From a virus, in the IMG/VR virus record IMGVR_UViG_3300023223_000423, positions 1 through 44,593 of that record: DNA of 44,593 nt. One strand, 5' to 3'. Positions 31,651-40,526 of the stretch are shown here, one piece after another (the first letter of the stretch is position 1; each line of letters opens with the position of its first letter). A model generated the notes under the pieces. The model was given only the letters and a program-made list of their open reading frames with translations. It ran no database searches and was not told the DNA's origin. The translations under genes and the position numbers were made by a program.

Positions 31651-32188
31651 CGGGTTCTTATTTTTTATAATAAGCTCAATAATTCTACTGTTTCTAATTC
31701 CTGCTATAAAAGCAAACTGGCGCAATGAGACAATGAAACTATCCCTGCTGATAGCATTCACGCTTCATATAGCCGTACAGCCGTTATTTTACTATGCATA
31801 TAACGCAGAAATGATATTTTATATCGCGATTCTTGGTGATTTTATTATCGCGATAATGGCTATGTTCTTCTTTGAGAGCTTTATTTACTTCATGTTTGGC
31901 GCGTTATTTCTAGCGGGTATAGCGTTTAATGGCTTAGGTATACATATGTTCTTAGATGAAACCATTACAAATGATCAAATTATGACCTTTAACAACAAGT
32001 TGGAACCCATTACTATAGGGCTGACTATCCTTCAAAGTCTATTGTTGCTATGGGTTACCTTCTATGCCGAGCTGGTTATACGATACGTTTCTAGTTTTAT
32101 CGGTCTGTGTAAACGCTTATATCCTTTGCGGAATGATTTACCGGTCACTAAAGAGAAAGAAAAAAGATGGATAAAGGCACCACGTTAA
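31628..32188 (+). CDS. Multi-pass membrane protein, 186 aa
   Basis: A GTG start is inside the previous gene. Five hydrophobic segments are visible (about residues 9-28, 38-56, 63-81, 84-104 and 130-152), then a basic cytoplasmic tail. Too many helices for a classical holin; it may be an exclusion or envelope protein. It overlaps the holin-like gene by 22 bases. Confidence 0.6.
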   Translation: MSESPESNGFLFFIISSIILLFLIPAIKANWRNETMKLSLLIAFTLHIAVQPLFYYAYNAEMIFYIAILGDFIIAIMAMFFFESFIYFMFGALFLAGIAFNGLGIHMFLDETITNDQIMTFNNKLEPITIGLTILQSLLLLWVTFYAELVIRYVSSFIGLCKRLYPLRNDLPVTKEKEKRWIKAPR

Positions 32189-32397
32189 TGATTGCAGGGG
32201 GTGGTGGCAGCGTCGTAACCGCCCAGCTCGATAAAACCAAATCATTCCTTGATACCGCACTGTTCCATCCTGAGCTATTAGGCCAGATGACCGAGTTCAC
32301 TATTCGAGACGGCCTTTCCATCGCTGCCTTTGTCATAGGCTTAGCCGGTGCTTACATCAAATATAGGGAGTGGAGACATGGAAAAAAGACCAAATGA
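32167..32397 (+). CDS. Holin-like small membrane protein, 76 aa
   Basis: The N-terminus is Gly-rich (MIAGGGGSV). One clear membrane helix (LSIAAFVIGLAGAYIKY, about 49-66) is followed by a strongly basic tail (REWRHGKKTK). That layout fits small phage holins and antiholins. Another holin candidate lies at 36925, so the two may form a holin/antiholin pair. Function is not shown. Confidence 0.45.
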   Translation: MDKGTTLMIAGGGGSVVTAQLDKTKSFLDTALFHPELLGQMTEFTIRDGLSIAAFVIGLAGAYIKYREWRHGKKTK

Positions 32398-32575
32398 AGA
32401 TTTAATCTATATGACTGTTTATTATGGTCCTACTAATGGCTGCGGGTCTATTGCCGAAAAACCGACACCCAGCAAATTAACCTCCGCTATTCAGACCGCG
32501 CCATCGCCCAAAAATAACCCCCTTAAGCCTTATGAATTATCGTGTTATGATGCAAATCAGGAATATGAGCCTTAA
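32378..32575 (+). CDS. Hypothetical protein, 65 aa
   Basis: I use ATG 32378 (gggag upstream), inside the end of the holin-like gene; an in-frame start at 32348 lacks a site. The product is Pro/Ser/Asn-rich and probably disordered after residue 30. No lipobox is seen. Confidence 0.45.
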   Translation: MEKRPNEDLIYMTVYYGPTNGCGSIAEKPTPSKLTSAIQTAPSPKNNPLKPYELSCYDANQEYEP

Positions 32576-32591
32576 TTCTATAGGTGTTTAA

Positions 32592-32816
32592 ATGGCTACG
32601 TTCGATGAATTGCTCAGCGGAATCAGTGTTGATGGTTTGACATATCAAATCGCAACAACTAAACCCCGTCTATACTTTTTTATCACTGTGGTTAGACTCG
32701 CAGGGGGTAAAGTTAAGTATCCTATTGCCGCAGATGAGAACGACGCGAGAGAAATGTGGATCGAGAACGGCGATAGTATGATAGCTTTTGCGAAGAAATC
32801 TCTAGGAGTGGGTTAG
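32592..32816 (+). CDS. Small protein before the esterase fibre, 74 aa
   Basis: This alpha/beta protein (ATFDELLSGI start, PRLYFFITVVRL strand, DENDAREMW) ends exactly one base before the fibre gene. It may be a chaperone or adapter for the fibre. No family is recognised. Confidence 0.55.
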   Translation: MATFDELLSGISVDGLTYQIATTKPRLYFFITVVRLAGGKVKYPIAADENDAREMWIENGDSMIAFAKKSLGVG

Positions 32817-35681
32817 ATGGCTGTTCAAGACGGTGAGGTAATTTATTTCTATACGAACGCAGCCACAAGCTCAAACCCTGAAGCCTCATTAGGCGGTGCT
32901 ATCAGTACTGCGTCGATACCGTCGGCGGTAGCAAACAATCTATTTGATACGATTACAGCCCCAGAGGCGGCAAGTGGTTCGGTTAAGTATCGGGTTATTG
33001 CCGCTAAGAATACCAATGGAATAGATACCTCATTAAGCACACTCTTATATCAGGTCAGTAGAATATCCGGTGATGTTAGCTTTGAAATCGCTTTAGGCAA
33101 GACAGGCGGTACAGCAGAATTACTGGCCAACGAAGACACAACGCCTACTACCGTAACGGCATTCAGCCAGGTAGAGGGTACTGATAACGGCTTTAATCAG
33201 ATAGACCTTACCCCAACTAACCATATATTCTTATTTATCAAGCGCATAGTACCCGCAGGTGCGAGTGACTTTGGTAATCAAACCGCCGCCTTTAATATCT
33301 TCTTCTCCAATGTCACCAAGTCTGATGGAATTATAGGGGATTATAGAAACCGTGTAGGCCAATACAGAAACCCTATCAACACTGAATTATCGCTACGCAG
33401 CGACACTATTTACCTCATTATTGTTTATGGTCAATCACGCGGTACAGGTTTCACCAGTCTAGGGGCTTCCCCGATAACGACTATTGCTAATCTCAGTGAC
33501 AGATGTTTAATGCCGAACGCTGGCACTAATGAGGGTTTGGCCAGCTCTTTGATTACAGGTCAGGGGACCGCTTTTATTGAAGCAATAGAGTCCAATACGC
33601 CTGCTTTCGGGTTTGATGAGTCAGAGTCTGGCGCCTTAGTTAAAATGAACATGCTGTATGAGTATACATGTAGAGATCAGAGCAACATCCCCACCCTATT
33701 CGCCACGACTAATGGCTGTTTAGATGGCGCGGGTATCGACACGCTATTACTGGATGTCAATTTTGATAATCTAAAGTTAAATATCACCAACGCGGTTAGC
33801 TTTGCTACAGCACTCGGTAAGCGTTTAGAAGTACTTGCTATCGATTATATGGGCAATGAGACCGATGGTGGCACGTCGACTGATGCTACTGACTGGATAC
33901 CCCAGTGTGTCAGCATGAATGACCAGCTTAGGACGTTTATTGATGCTAACGTCCCCGATCAAACGATAGCTTATCCTTTTATCTTAGATCAGGAGCAGTC
34001 CTTCGCTACGTTTAGTGCAAATACTGAGAATAATATAGCGGTTGCTAAGCTATCAGCCGCCGCCCAAAGACCGGGTGAAATTAAAGTATCTTTTAATACC
34101 AATGCTATCGAATACAGTACAGACCTGATTCACCCTACCCCGTTTGGTTATGATGAGAGCGGCTATTACCGGGGAATGACCACCTTATTTCCTAACATGC
34201 AGCCCCTAAATATCACCAGAGCCATCTACTTTAAACGCGGTGTTATTGTGTATTTTGGTGATACCGGTGAACAAGGCAGGGGTGATCTTGCTACTGATAC
34301 CAAGACCTTAACCGTTGCTACGATCACAGAGACAGGCGGTACTGGCACACTCACCACGAATGAGCCACACGATTTCGTATTAAGTGACTTACCTACTGTT
34401 ACAGGTGCGGACCAATCTGATTATAATTTAATCAAATTCACTATTCTTTCTATCCCTACCACAACCAGCATTACGTATGCGGTAGCCGGTTCTCCCGCTA
34501 ACGCTACAGGCACTTTGTTTATCAGTCATGGTGGTCGTATGCCTAACAACCCTGATTTGGGATTGAGGATGCGTATAGATACGGTGCTGCAGGCAAGAGA
34601 TACCATCGTCACTAAGATCACGGGTTATAGAACCGCCATGATGTTGACTACTTTCGACATTAGTGGCACTGACATACTGATAGAGACGGCTGATTTTACA
34701 GACCCTAATTCAGATGGCCCTGGTTATAATGCAAACCGAGGTCCAGAGCTAAGAGATTCAGAGGCTATAAGCCCCACACGGTTTAGCAGTGCGCTACAGG
34801 GATTTACTAAACGGCCTTTATTTAATTACCTGTTAACCAACCAGATAACCGCAGAGGACGGTACGACTGTATTTGGCTTAGGTGAGATTCAGATGAGCGC
34901 CACTATGGCACCTATGACGGGCAACTTTAGCATGATAGAGCCTGGCACAAACACCTTACAAATAACCGCTAATATGGCACCGATGACAGGCAGCTTCACT
35001 ATTGATGAATCGTCAGTATTTGATCATGAGTGGATATTCACCTCTGGAGCAGCTACCACTATACCGGATCAGATTGGTAGTTTTGATGCAACGTCTGTTG
35101 GTTCTAACACGGAAAATAACACTATCTTAACGGGTGGCTCTACGGGTGATTATGTACGGTTTAATGGTACCGGTGGTGAGGTTATTAAAACCACTGCAAT
35201 AGTATTTAAAGTAGGTACTCCAGTAACGAATGCTTGGATGCTAGGTAACCTTGAAGACACTAGCAAGGGTACTAGTATGTTATTTACTTCTGCCGCTCCT
35301 GCTGGCTACCATGCTGTTTATTTCGCTGGCGGTGCATTCACACAAGATACCCAAGTATCAGGACAGCCAGGCTCTGGAACGTGGGTGTTAGGTTTCTTAA
35401 TAAGAGACACTGCTGACCCAGGGGTGTATAGAAGTTATTTCCCTGGCTACAACAGCTCTCTATCTACACCAGCGGCCAGTGCAGTGTTTGATAATAGTAC
35501 AACAGATTGGACTGTAGGAGATGGTATAGCCTTTGCTACGGCGGTAGCCATGTCAGTGGAAGTGGCTCATGTAGCACAAGCCATAGCAGAACTAGATCAA
35601 TCTACACTAGATACTGAGTACGACAGAATCGCAGCAGAAGTATCCACTAACCACAGTATTACCCTAGCAACAAGAGTATAG
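32817..35681 (+). CDS. Tail fibre-like protein with SGNH/sialate esterase-type domain
   Basis: This is a 954-residue protein. Residues 1-190 are beta-rich and may attach to the virion. Residues about 195-470 look like an SGNH-type carbohydrate esterase: VYGQSRGTG gives the nucleophile Ser207, and DLIHPTPFGY gives D436 and H439, the block V pair. Two copies of MAPMTG-x-F follow (697 and 720). The last 220 residues resemble a concanavalin/LamG-like lectin fold. De-acetylation of host surface glycans is a good working hypothesis. It is far from the main tail module and lies beside lysis genes. Confidence 0.68.
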   Translation: MAVQDGEVIYFYTNAATSSNPEASLGGAISTASIPSAVANNLFDTITAPEAASGSVKYRVIAAKNTNGIDTSLSTLLYQVSRISGDVSFEIALGKTGGTAELLANEDTTPTTVTAFSQVEGTDNGFNQIDLTPTNHIFLFIKRIVPAGASDFGNQTAAFNIFFSNVTKSDGIIGDYRNRVGQYRNPINTELSLRSDTIYLIIVYGQSRGTGFTSLGASPITTIANLSDRCLMPNAGTNEGLASSLITGQGTAFIEAIESNTPAFGFDESESGALVKMNMLYEYTCRDQSNIPTLFATTNGCLDGAGIDTLLLDVNFDNLKLNITNAVSFATALGKRLEVLAIDYMGNETDGGTSTDATDWIPQCVSMNDQLRTFIDANVPDQTIAYPFILDQEQSFATFSANTENNIAVAKLSAAAQRPGEIKVSFNTNAIEYSTDLIHPTPFGYDESGYYRGMTTLFPNMQPLNITRAIYFKRGVIVYFGDTGEQGRGDLATDTKTLTVATITETGGTGTLTTNEPHDFVLSDLPTVTGADQSDYNLIKFTILSIPTTTSITYAVAGSPANATGTLFISHGGRMPNNPDLGLRMRIDTVLQARDTIVTKITGYRTAMMLTTFDISGTDILIETADFTDPNSDGPGYNANRGPELRDSEAISPTRFSSALQGFTKRPLFNYLLTNQITAEDGTTVFGLGEIQMSATMAPMTGNFSMIEPGTNTLQITANMAPMTGSFTIDESSVFDHEWIFTSGAATTIPDQIGSFDATSVGSNTENNTILTGGSTGDYVRFNGTGGEVIKTTAIVFKVGTPVTNAWMLGNLEDTSKGTSMLFTSAAPAGYHAVYFAGGAFTQDTQVSGQPGSGTWVLGFLIRDTADPGVYRSYFPGYNSSLSTPAASAVFDNSTTDWTVGDGIAFATAVAMSVEVAHVAQAIAELDQSTLDTEYDRIAAEVSTNHSITLATRV

Positions 35682-35690
35682 GAGTAGAAC

Positions 35691-36113
35691 ATGACGACAA
35701 ACAAAGTAGGTCAATCGACCAATGAAAGTATGGCCCAGATATTAATAGACGACACGGATACGGGTGGTGGTACTGCTGTTATTAATGTTTATAGCGGTAC
35801 AGAGCCAGCAACCCCGCAGACGGCATTATCAGGGAATACTTTACTGTTGCAGTATTCTTTACAAAACCCGAGTATGACGCGATCAGGGAATGTAGATACC
35901 ATTGCTGGGCTCCCATTAACTGATGACGGATTAGCAGCCGATGAGGCGACGTTTGCGCGAGTTATTGCAAGAGATGGAACGACAGTAACCGATCAGTTTG
36001 ATGTAGGTGTATCAGGGGCTACGGGCATTATATCGCCATCAGCAACTGTAGCTATTGGGCAAACATTTGAATTAACCGTAGGTAGCTTTACATTACCACC
36101 TAATAGCCCATGA
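35691..36113 (+). CDS. Small beta-rich virion accessory protein, 140 aa
   Basis: The sequence (AQILIDDTDTGGGTAVINVYSG, then FARVIARDGTTVTDQFDVG) matches a pattern I associate with phage proteins between fibre and lysis genes. The C-terminus is beta strands (IGQTFELTVGSFTL). It is probably structural. The gene is coupled to the next by ATGA. Confidence 0.55.
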   Translation: MTTNKVGQSTNESMAQILIDDTDTGGGTAVINVYSGTEPATPQTALSGNTLLLQYSLQNPSMTRSGNVDTIAGLPLTDDGLAADEATFARVIARDGTTVTDQFDVGVSGATGIISPSATVAIGQTFELTVGSFTLPPNSP

Positions 36114-36400
36114 GTTCAGTAGGTATAAACCAGGCGCTTCTCTTTGATGGTAATTATGAAGAGGTGTCCATAGAGTTTAACATTGACGTTGTGGTTGGCT
36201 CATTAGAGGTTAGTGCCTTAATGGCGCCCATGGTGGGCAGTTTTGCTCTATCGGTTGCTACAGAAGAATGCTCAGTGGTTGGCATAGGTACGATCAATAC
36301 ACAGATAGTAGATATTGGTACACTAGACCCTAATGACATCGAAGGAATTGGTACATTAGATCCTGATGAGATTGTTGGTTTAGGTCCGCTTTGTAAGTGA
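36110..36400 (+). CDS. Small repeat protein sharing the MAPM-x-GSF motif, 96 aa
   Basis: Residue 38 begins MAPMVGSFALS, the motif found twice in the 954-residue fibre protein. The C-terminal half is a tandem repeat of (I-G-T-L-D-P-x-x-I), ending GLGPLCK. A likely interaction module of the fibre set; function unknown. Confidence 0.55.
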   Translation: MSSVGINQALLFDGNYEEVSIEFNIDVVVGSLEVSALMAPMVGSFALSVATEECSVVGIGTINTQIVDIGTLDPNDIEGIGTLDPDEIVGLGPLCK

Positions 36401-36407
36401 GGAGATT

Positions 36408-36770
36408 ATGGCAGAGCTTAAGACAGGTGAGATAGGTAAGACTATTATCATATCGACTCAAAACCCCGATACGGGTGCTGAGTTTGACATGAGTGCTAAC
36501 ACTGACTTGCAGATCGTTTTTATCGCACCTGATTCAACCACGTTTACCAGAACCTCAATCGATGGTGTGACGGCTCCAGCGGTCCCTTTTGTTAGCACAG
36601 AGTTTGGCACCTTTGCAGCCAGTACTTACTTTTCTTATGACACGCAAGCGGGGGACATTTTCAGGTCTGGCGATTGGATATGGTACGGCGTTTATATTGA
36701 CGGTACACCCAAAGATTTTAAGGGTGATTCTGTTTGCACAACGGTTATAGAGCCAGGTGTGTGTGAATGA
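36408..36770 (+). CDS. Small beta-sandwich protein, BppU_N-like, 120 aa
   Basis: The pattern (GEIGKTIIIST, TDLQIVFIAPDSTTFTRTSI, SGDWIWYGVYIDG) resembles the small phage beta-sandwich proteins related to baseplate BppU N-domains. It is probably a virion adapter or fibre accessory. It overlaps the next gene by four bases. Confidence 0.5.
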   Translation: MAELKTGEIGKTIIISTQNPDTGAEFDMSANTDLQIVFIAPDSTTFTRTSIDGVTAPAVPFVSTEFGTFAASTYFSYDTQAGDIFRSGDWIWYGVYIDGTPKDFKGDSVCTTVIEPGVCE

Positions 36771-36928
36771 TCCCCTGGAAGAAAGGCGAAATAGTATTTA
36801 GTCTTGCTCGTAATTGTATGGAGCCGAGTGACATCATAGAGACAAAAACACTCATTAGATTGCGTCTCATGTATAACATATTAAACAGGCAATTAGAGGG
36901 TATGGTGAGAGGATCAGTTAAAGCATGA
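36767..36928 (+). CDS. Hypothetical protein, 53 aa
   Basis: The gene is flanked by ATGA overlaps on both sides, which supports translation. The product is basic and helical (TKTLIRLRLMYNILNRQL). No family is recognised. Confidence 0.5.
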   Translation: MIPWKKGEIVFSLARNCMEPSDIIETKTLIRLRLMYNILNRQLEGMVRGSVKA

Positions 36929-37431
36929 AAGACTGGAAAAAGATCGTACAAGGTTTAGCGCCTACCCTTGCGCACGCCATTGGCGGCCCTTTAGCGGGTA
37001 CTGCTACTAAGTTCCTTGCAAATGCTCTATTAGGCGATGGTAACGCAGGAGAGGCTGCACTAGAGGCTGCTATTCTTAATGCTACCCCCGACGAGCTCGC
37101 CAAGATCAAACAGATAGATCATGAATTTGAATTAGAGATGAAACGCTTAGATCTGGATGTCTTTGAGATAGAGGTAGAAGACAAACACTCTGCTAGAGAG
37201 ATGGCAAAGCTTAATATGTGGCCGCAGATCGTATTGTCCATCGTTTTTATTTCTGGTTACTTTGGTATGGTTTACATGTTGTTTTCAGGTCATATTAAAA
37301 TCGAGCCACAAATAGAACAGATGGGTACTATGCTGGTGGGCATCATAACGGTATCGGTTCCAAGCATCATGAACTTTTGGTTCGGTAGCACCCACGGCAG
37401 TCACAAGAAAACGGACATGATAAAAGGATGA
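36925..37431 (+). CDS. Holin, 3TM (GTA_holin_3TM-like) family
   Basis: This is a 168-residue protein. An N-terminal amphipathic region (LAPTLAHAIGGPLAGTATKFLANALLG) and a long charged helix precede two clear membrane helices (about 103-122 and 133-152). It ends FWFGSTHGSHKKTD; the FWFGS-S/T-x-GS-K-K ending is the mark of the three-helix holin family. It would time lysis by permeabilising the inner membrane. It is coupled by ATGA to genes on both sides. No classical endolysin is adjacent. Confidence 0.75.
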   Translation: MKDWKKIVQGLAPTLAHAIGGPLAGTATKFLANALLGDGNAGEAALEAAILNATPDELAKIKQIDHEFELEMKRLDLDVFEIEVEDKHSAREMAKLNMWPQIVLSIVFISGYFGMVYMLFSGHIKIEPQIEQMGTMLVGIITVSVPSIMNFWFGSTHGSHKKTDMIKG

Positions 37432-37667
37432 ATGAAGTAGAAATATCAGCGGTCTACTATGATAAAGACAAGTACCGTCTTATTGCCGCTTGTGGTGACA
37501 GCTCTAAAGGCTACGAGTTTAATAAGGAAGAAGATGCTGAGTCCGTTAGAGATGAAATGATCAGAGGCTTAGAAGAAAGTGGATTTAAAGTTAAGGTTAA
37601 TAGAAGCAAGGGAGATAAGGATGAAAGCACCACACTCAAAACTAAAGAGAAAAGCCAAACTGAGTAA
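37428..37667 (+). CDS. Hypothetical protein after holin, 79 aa
   Basis: An alpha/beta N-terminal part (EISAVYYDKDKYRLIAACGD) is followed by a charged, likely disordered tail. It is coupled to the holin gene by ATGA. It could be a holin regulator by position. No family is recognised. Confidence 0.5.
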   Translation: MNEVEISAVYYDKDKYRLIAACGDSSKGYEFNKEEDAESVRDEMIRGLEESGFKVKVNRSKGDKDESTTLKTKEKSQTE

Positions 37668-37746
37668 CGTAGGCGCCTATGGTAAGCATAGAAGTAAAGG
37701 CAAGAGCGGCATGAAGACTAAACGAAGTCATAACCCAGGCTACTAA
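37621..37746 (+). CDS. Tiny basic protein, 41 aa
   Basis: A gggagataagg site precedes ATG 37621, which lies inside the end of the previous gene in another frame. The product is very basic (KLKRKAKLSNVGAYGKHRSKG). Similar Lys/Gly-rich mini-proteins occur near terminase genes of other phages. Confidence 0.45.
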   Translation: MKAPHSKLKRKAKLSNVGAYGKHRSKGKSGMKTKRSHNPGY

Positions 37747-37786
37747 TGCGTTATAATTAGCCAAATTATGGCCGAAATGTGGTGAT

Positions 37787-38251
37787 ATGGCAGAAGAAAC
37801 ACAGTGGACAAAAGATAATCGGCCTCCCAGAGGCAGGGGGAAGTCATTCAAGTCAAAGCTTCTCGATGCCATCCAGAGAGACTCTTTACTTGATGCAGAG
37901 GAAGGGGAAGATCCTGCTAAGACAGAGGAGCGTTTTATTTCTCATATGGCTGAACGTGCTTTCGATGCTAGTGATAATGCTAGTGCAACATTACTTAAGG
38001 AGTTGCTAAGCAAGTCTTACTCATCACTAAAGCAGACACTACCTACTTTAGAGTTTGAGTTTGATGCGAAATCAAGCCCCTCTCAACAAGTTATGCAGTT
38101 GATGGAAGCGGCAAGCAAGGGAGAGATAGCGCCAGACATTGCTGTTACCTTTGTTAACGCGGTTAAGGCAGCGGTAGAGATAGAGCAAGCAACCGACCTT
38201 AAAACAAGGATAGAACAACTGGAGAAATTATTAGATGGGGCTGGCCAGTAG
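37787..38251 (+). CDS. Terminase small subunit candidate
   Basis: This 154-residue helical protein directly precedes and overlaps (17 bases) the large terminase. The N-terminus RPPRGRGKSFKSKLLDAI resembles the DUF5681-type motif. The centre has the helix-rich ATLLKELLSKSYSSLKQTLP, and the C-terminus is a coiled coil (TDLKTRIEQLEKLL). Small terminases recognise the pac site and form rings. The call is from position and layout. Confidence 0.6.
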   Translation: MAEETQWTKDNRPPRGRGKSFKSKLLDAIQRDSLLDAEEGEDPAKTEERFISHMAERAFDASDNASATLLKELLSKSYSSLKQTLPTLEFEFDAKSSPSQQVMQLMEAASKGEIAPDIAVTFVNAVKAAVEIEQATDLKTRIEQLEKLLDGAGQ

Positions 38252-39875
38252 AATAGAATCACTTGAAGCGAAGTACAGTGTTCATACTGGTGAATCGTCG
38301 ACGGTTGTAGGTTTTGTCTGCCCAGAGAAAGGCTTTACGCATGCTATAAAGAAGTTAGGTAATGACTGGACCATCACACAAGATGAAGTCGAGGTCTATT
38401 TACCCGCTAAGCTAGAAAAGGTACTCACCTCTGACAAGCGATTCATTATTGTTATAGGGGGAAGAGGTTCGGCTAAGTCGGTAGGTGTTGCTGATATCTG
38501 CTTGATTGATGCCAAGGATACAGGGGCTAAGACCTATTGTTTGCGTGAATACCAATCCTCGATTAAGAACTCCGTACACAGTCTACTCAAAGAAGAACTA
38601 AAGCGACTAGAGTTTGAAGGCTTTGAAGTACAACAGTCTTCTATATTTCATAATGGTACAGAGGCTTTCCAGTTTGCAGGGTTAGCAAGGAATGTTGACT
38701 CTATTAAATCCGCTCATGGGTTCAAGCGTTACTCCATAGAAGAAGCTCAGTTCATCACCAAGGACTCACTAACTGCTCTGACACCTACCGCACGTAAGAA
38801 GCCAAAGAAAGGTCTACCGGGCGCCATGGAAGAGGTAGGCGCAGATGATCCTAATGTATCCATGGTCTTCATTGCTAACCCAGGCTCAAGTGAAGATCCT
38901 TTTAGTATCCGGTTTATCAACCCATTCAAAGAACATTTAGACCGTGATGGTTATTATGAGGATGACTTACATTTAGTTGTTGTCATGAATTACACCGACA
39001 ACCCCTGGTATAAAGAGTCAGGACTTGAGCAAGAGAGACAGTGGGACTATGAGCATATTGATAGAGCTTTGTATGACCATATCTGGAAAGGTGAGTTTAA
39101 TGATAGCGTAGAGAATGCGCTTATTATGTCGGAATGGTTTGATGCCTGTATTGATGCCCATCTAAAGTTGGGGTTTGAAGGGAGAGGCGCAAAACTAGCA
39201 TCACATGATCCCTCAGATACAGGACCGGATAGTAAGGGTTATGCAGCAAGACATGGTTCGGTGGTTTACGATGTACAAGAAAAGCTTGATGGTAATGTTA
39301 ATGAGGGTGGTCACTGGGCAGCAGATATAGCACAGCAACAAGGCATTGATAGCTTCTCATGGGATTCTGATGGCATGGGATGTGCGCTCAATGAGCAGAT
39401 GTCAGAAGACTTTAATGGCAAGCCTAATACCTTAGTGATGTTCAAAGGCTCAGAGACACCTGATTTCCCAGATGCACCATATAGTCCCGCACTGAAGGCA
39501 CCTGTTCAAAACCAGAAGACCAATAAAGACACTTTCAGGAACAAGCGAGCCCAATACTATTTTGCATTAAGAGATCGCTGTTATCGAACCTATCGCGCTG
39601 TTGTACATAATGAATACTACGACCCGGAGAAATTGATTAGCTTTAGCTCAGAGATTAAACTGTTACCTAAATTAAGGGCAGAATTGTGTCGTATGCCCAT
39701 AAAACCCAACGGCAATGGACTGTTTGAGCTGTATACTAAGCAAGAGATGAAGATCAAGTTTAAAATGGCAAGCCCAAACCTAGGTGATTCGGTCATGATG
39801 TTAATGCGACATATTCAAGTTAATAACATTAAGCCCGTCATACCACAGCCACTACGTACTATAGGTAAGAGATAG
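38235..39875 (+). CDS. Terminase large subunit
   Basis: The 546-residue packaging motor has an ATPase part with Walker A GGRGSAKS (75-82), a Walker B-type segment YSIEEA (166-171) and a coupling region near 210-215 (FIANPGS). The nuclease part begins near 320, with ASHDPSDTG (first metal Asp) and FSWDSDGMG. It cuts the concatemer and drives DNA through the portal. P22 gp2 has 499 residues, and headful packaging fits the circular assembly. The ATG at 38235 overlaps the small subunit gene. Confidence 0.92.
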   Translation: MGLASRIESLEAKYSVHTGESSTVVGFVCPEKGFTHAIKKLGNDWTITQDEVEVYLPAKLEKVLTSDKRFIIVIGGRGSAKSVGVADICLIDAKDTGAKTYCLREYQSSIKNSVHSLLKEELKRLEFEGFEVQQSSIFHNGTEAFQFAGLARNVDSIKSAHGFKRYSIEEAQFITKDSLTALTPTARKKPKKGLPGAMEEVGADDPNVSMVFIANPGSSEDPFSIRFINPFKEHLDRDGYYEDDLHLVVVMNYTDNPWYKESGLEQERQWDYEHIDRALYDHIWKGEFNDSVENALIMSEWFDACIDAHLKLGFEGRGAKLASHDPSDTGPDSKGYAARHGSVVYDVQEKLDGNVNEGGHWAADIAQQQGIDSFSWDSDGMGCALNEQMSEDFNGKPNTLVMFKGSETPDFPDAPYSPALKAPVQNQKTNKDTFRNKRAQYYFALRDRCYRTYRAVVHNEYYDPEKLISFSSEIKLLPKLRAELCRMPIKPNGNGLFELYTKQEMKIKFKMASPNLGDSVMMLMRHIQVNNIKPVIPQPLRTIGKR

Positions 39876-39878
39876 ATG

Positions 39879-40502
39879 TTAGGTAACTTGTTTAGCATTG
39901 GGTGGAGTCTTCAGAGCAGAGTCAATGCTCCAGCCTCTTTTGATTCGTTGCTGAGTGGTCGAATAACTAACATTGAACTCTTTGCACCAATCCTTGAGGC
40001 ATTGAGTCTTTCCGTTGACGGTATGAAGTATGGTATTTCTTCGGTTATCTACTTGCTCTTTTCTGGTAGCCCATTTGCAGTTGTATTGGCAGTAGTGACC
40101 ATTGTTTTCAATTCTTTCTATCGTATGTTTATCAGTTGGCCTTTCTCCCATATCGGCAAAGAAAGCCATAAAAGAATCATTCCATTCGCTGCACACCGCA
40201 ATGCCTCTGCCTCCGTAATTCGCGTAATGAGTGTTTTTAGGGTTGTTGCAGCGATCTTTAAGTGCTTGCCACGAATGGTATTCAGGCGTTCTGGCTCGCC
40301 CGTGGATAGTCATCTGTTCAAGCGCAATACATCCACAGGAGTTGACTCGACCCTCTTTAAGATGATCACCCCTGACCGTGGTATTATTTCCACACGCACA
40401 AGCGCAGTCCCAGTACGTGCGTTTATGCTCGGTAGATCGCCCAATAACGGTAAGTCGCCCATGGACTTCTCCAGTTCTATTGATAAAGTTATATGTAGTC
40501 AT
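39879..40502 (-). CDS. Reverse-strand HNH-type homing endonuclease
   Basis: This 207-residue protein has a Cys-rich N-terminal zinc motif (CACACG, SCGC, residues 33-58). It then has the widespread core SWQALKDRCNNPKN, YGGRGIAVCSEW, FADMG, TIERIENNGHY and NCKWATRKEQ (78-150) of phage HNH-like mobile nucleases. An HTH-like tail follows (LKDWCKEFNVSYSTTQQRI). It has its own ggag site. It fills the gap between terminase and portal exactly and runs against them, so it is an inserted selfish gene. Confidence 0.85.
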   Translation of the reverse strand: MTTYNFINRTGEVHGRLTVIGRSTEHKRTYWDCACACGNNTTVRGDHLKEGRVNSCGCIALEQMTIHGRARTPEYHSWQALKDRCNNPKNTHYANYGGRGIAVCSEWNDSFMAFFADMGERPTDKHTIERIENNGHYCQYNCKWATRKEQVDNRRNTILHTVNGKTQCLKDWCKEFNVSYSTTQQRIKRGWSIDSALKTPPNAKQVT

Positions 40503-40526
40503 AATGCTTACTCCAGGATTTAGGTA

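Noticed and set aside
22553-32816. Integrase, excisionase or CI-type lysogeny genes
   Set aside because: None recognised in this region or elsewhere. Rha alone does not prove a temperate life style.
39876-40523. 215-codon forward frame opposite the HNH gene
   Set aside because: Its translation is low-complexity and unlike any family, while the reverse strand encodes a clear HNH-type nuclease with its own ggag site.
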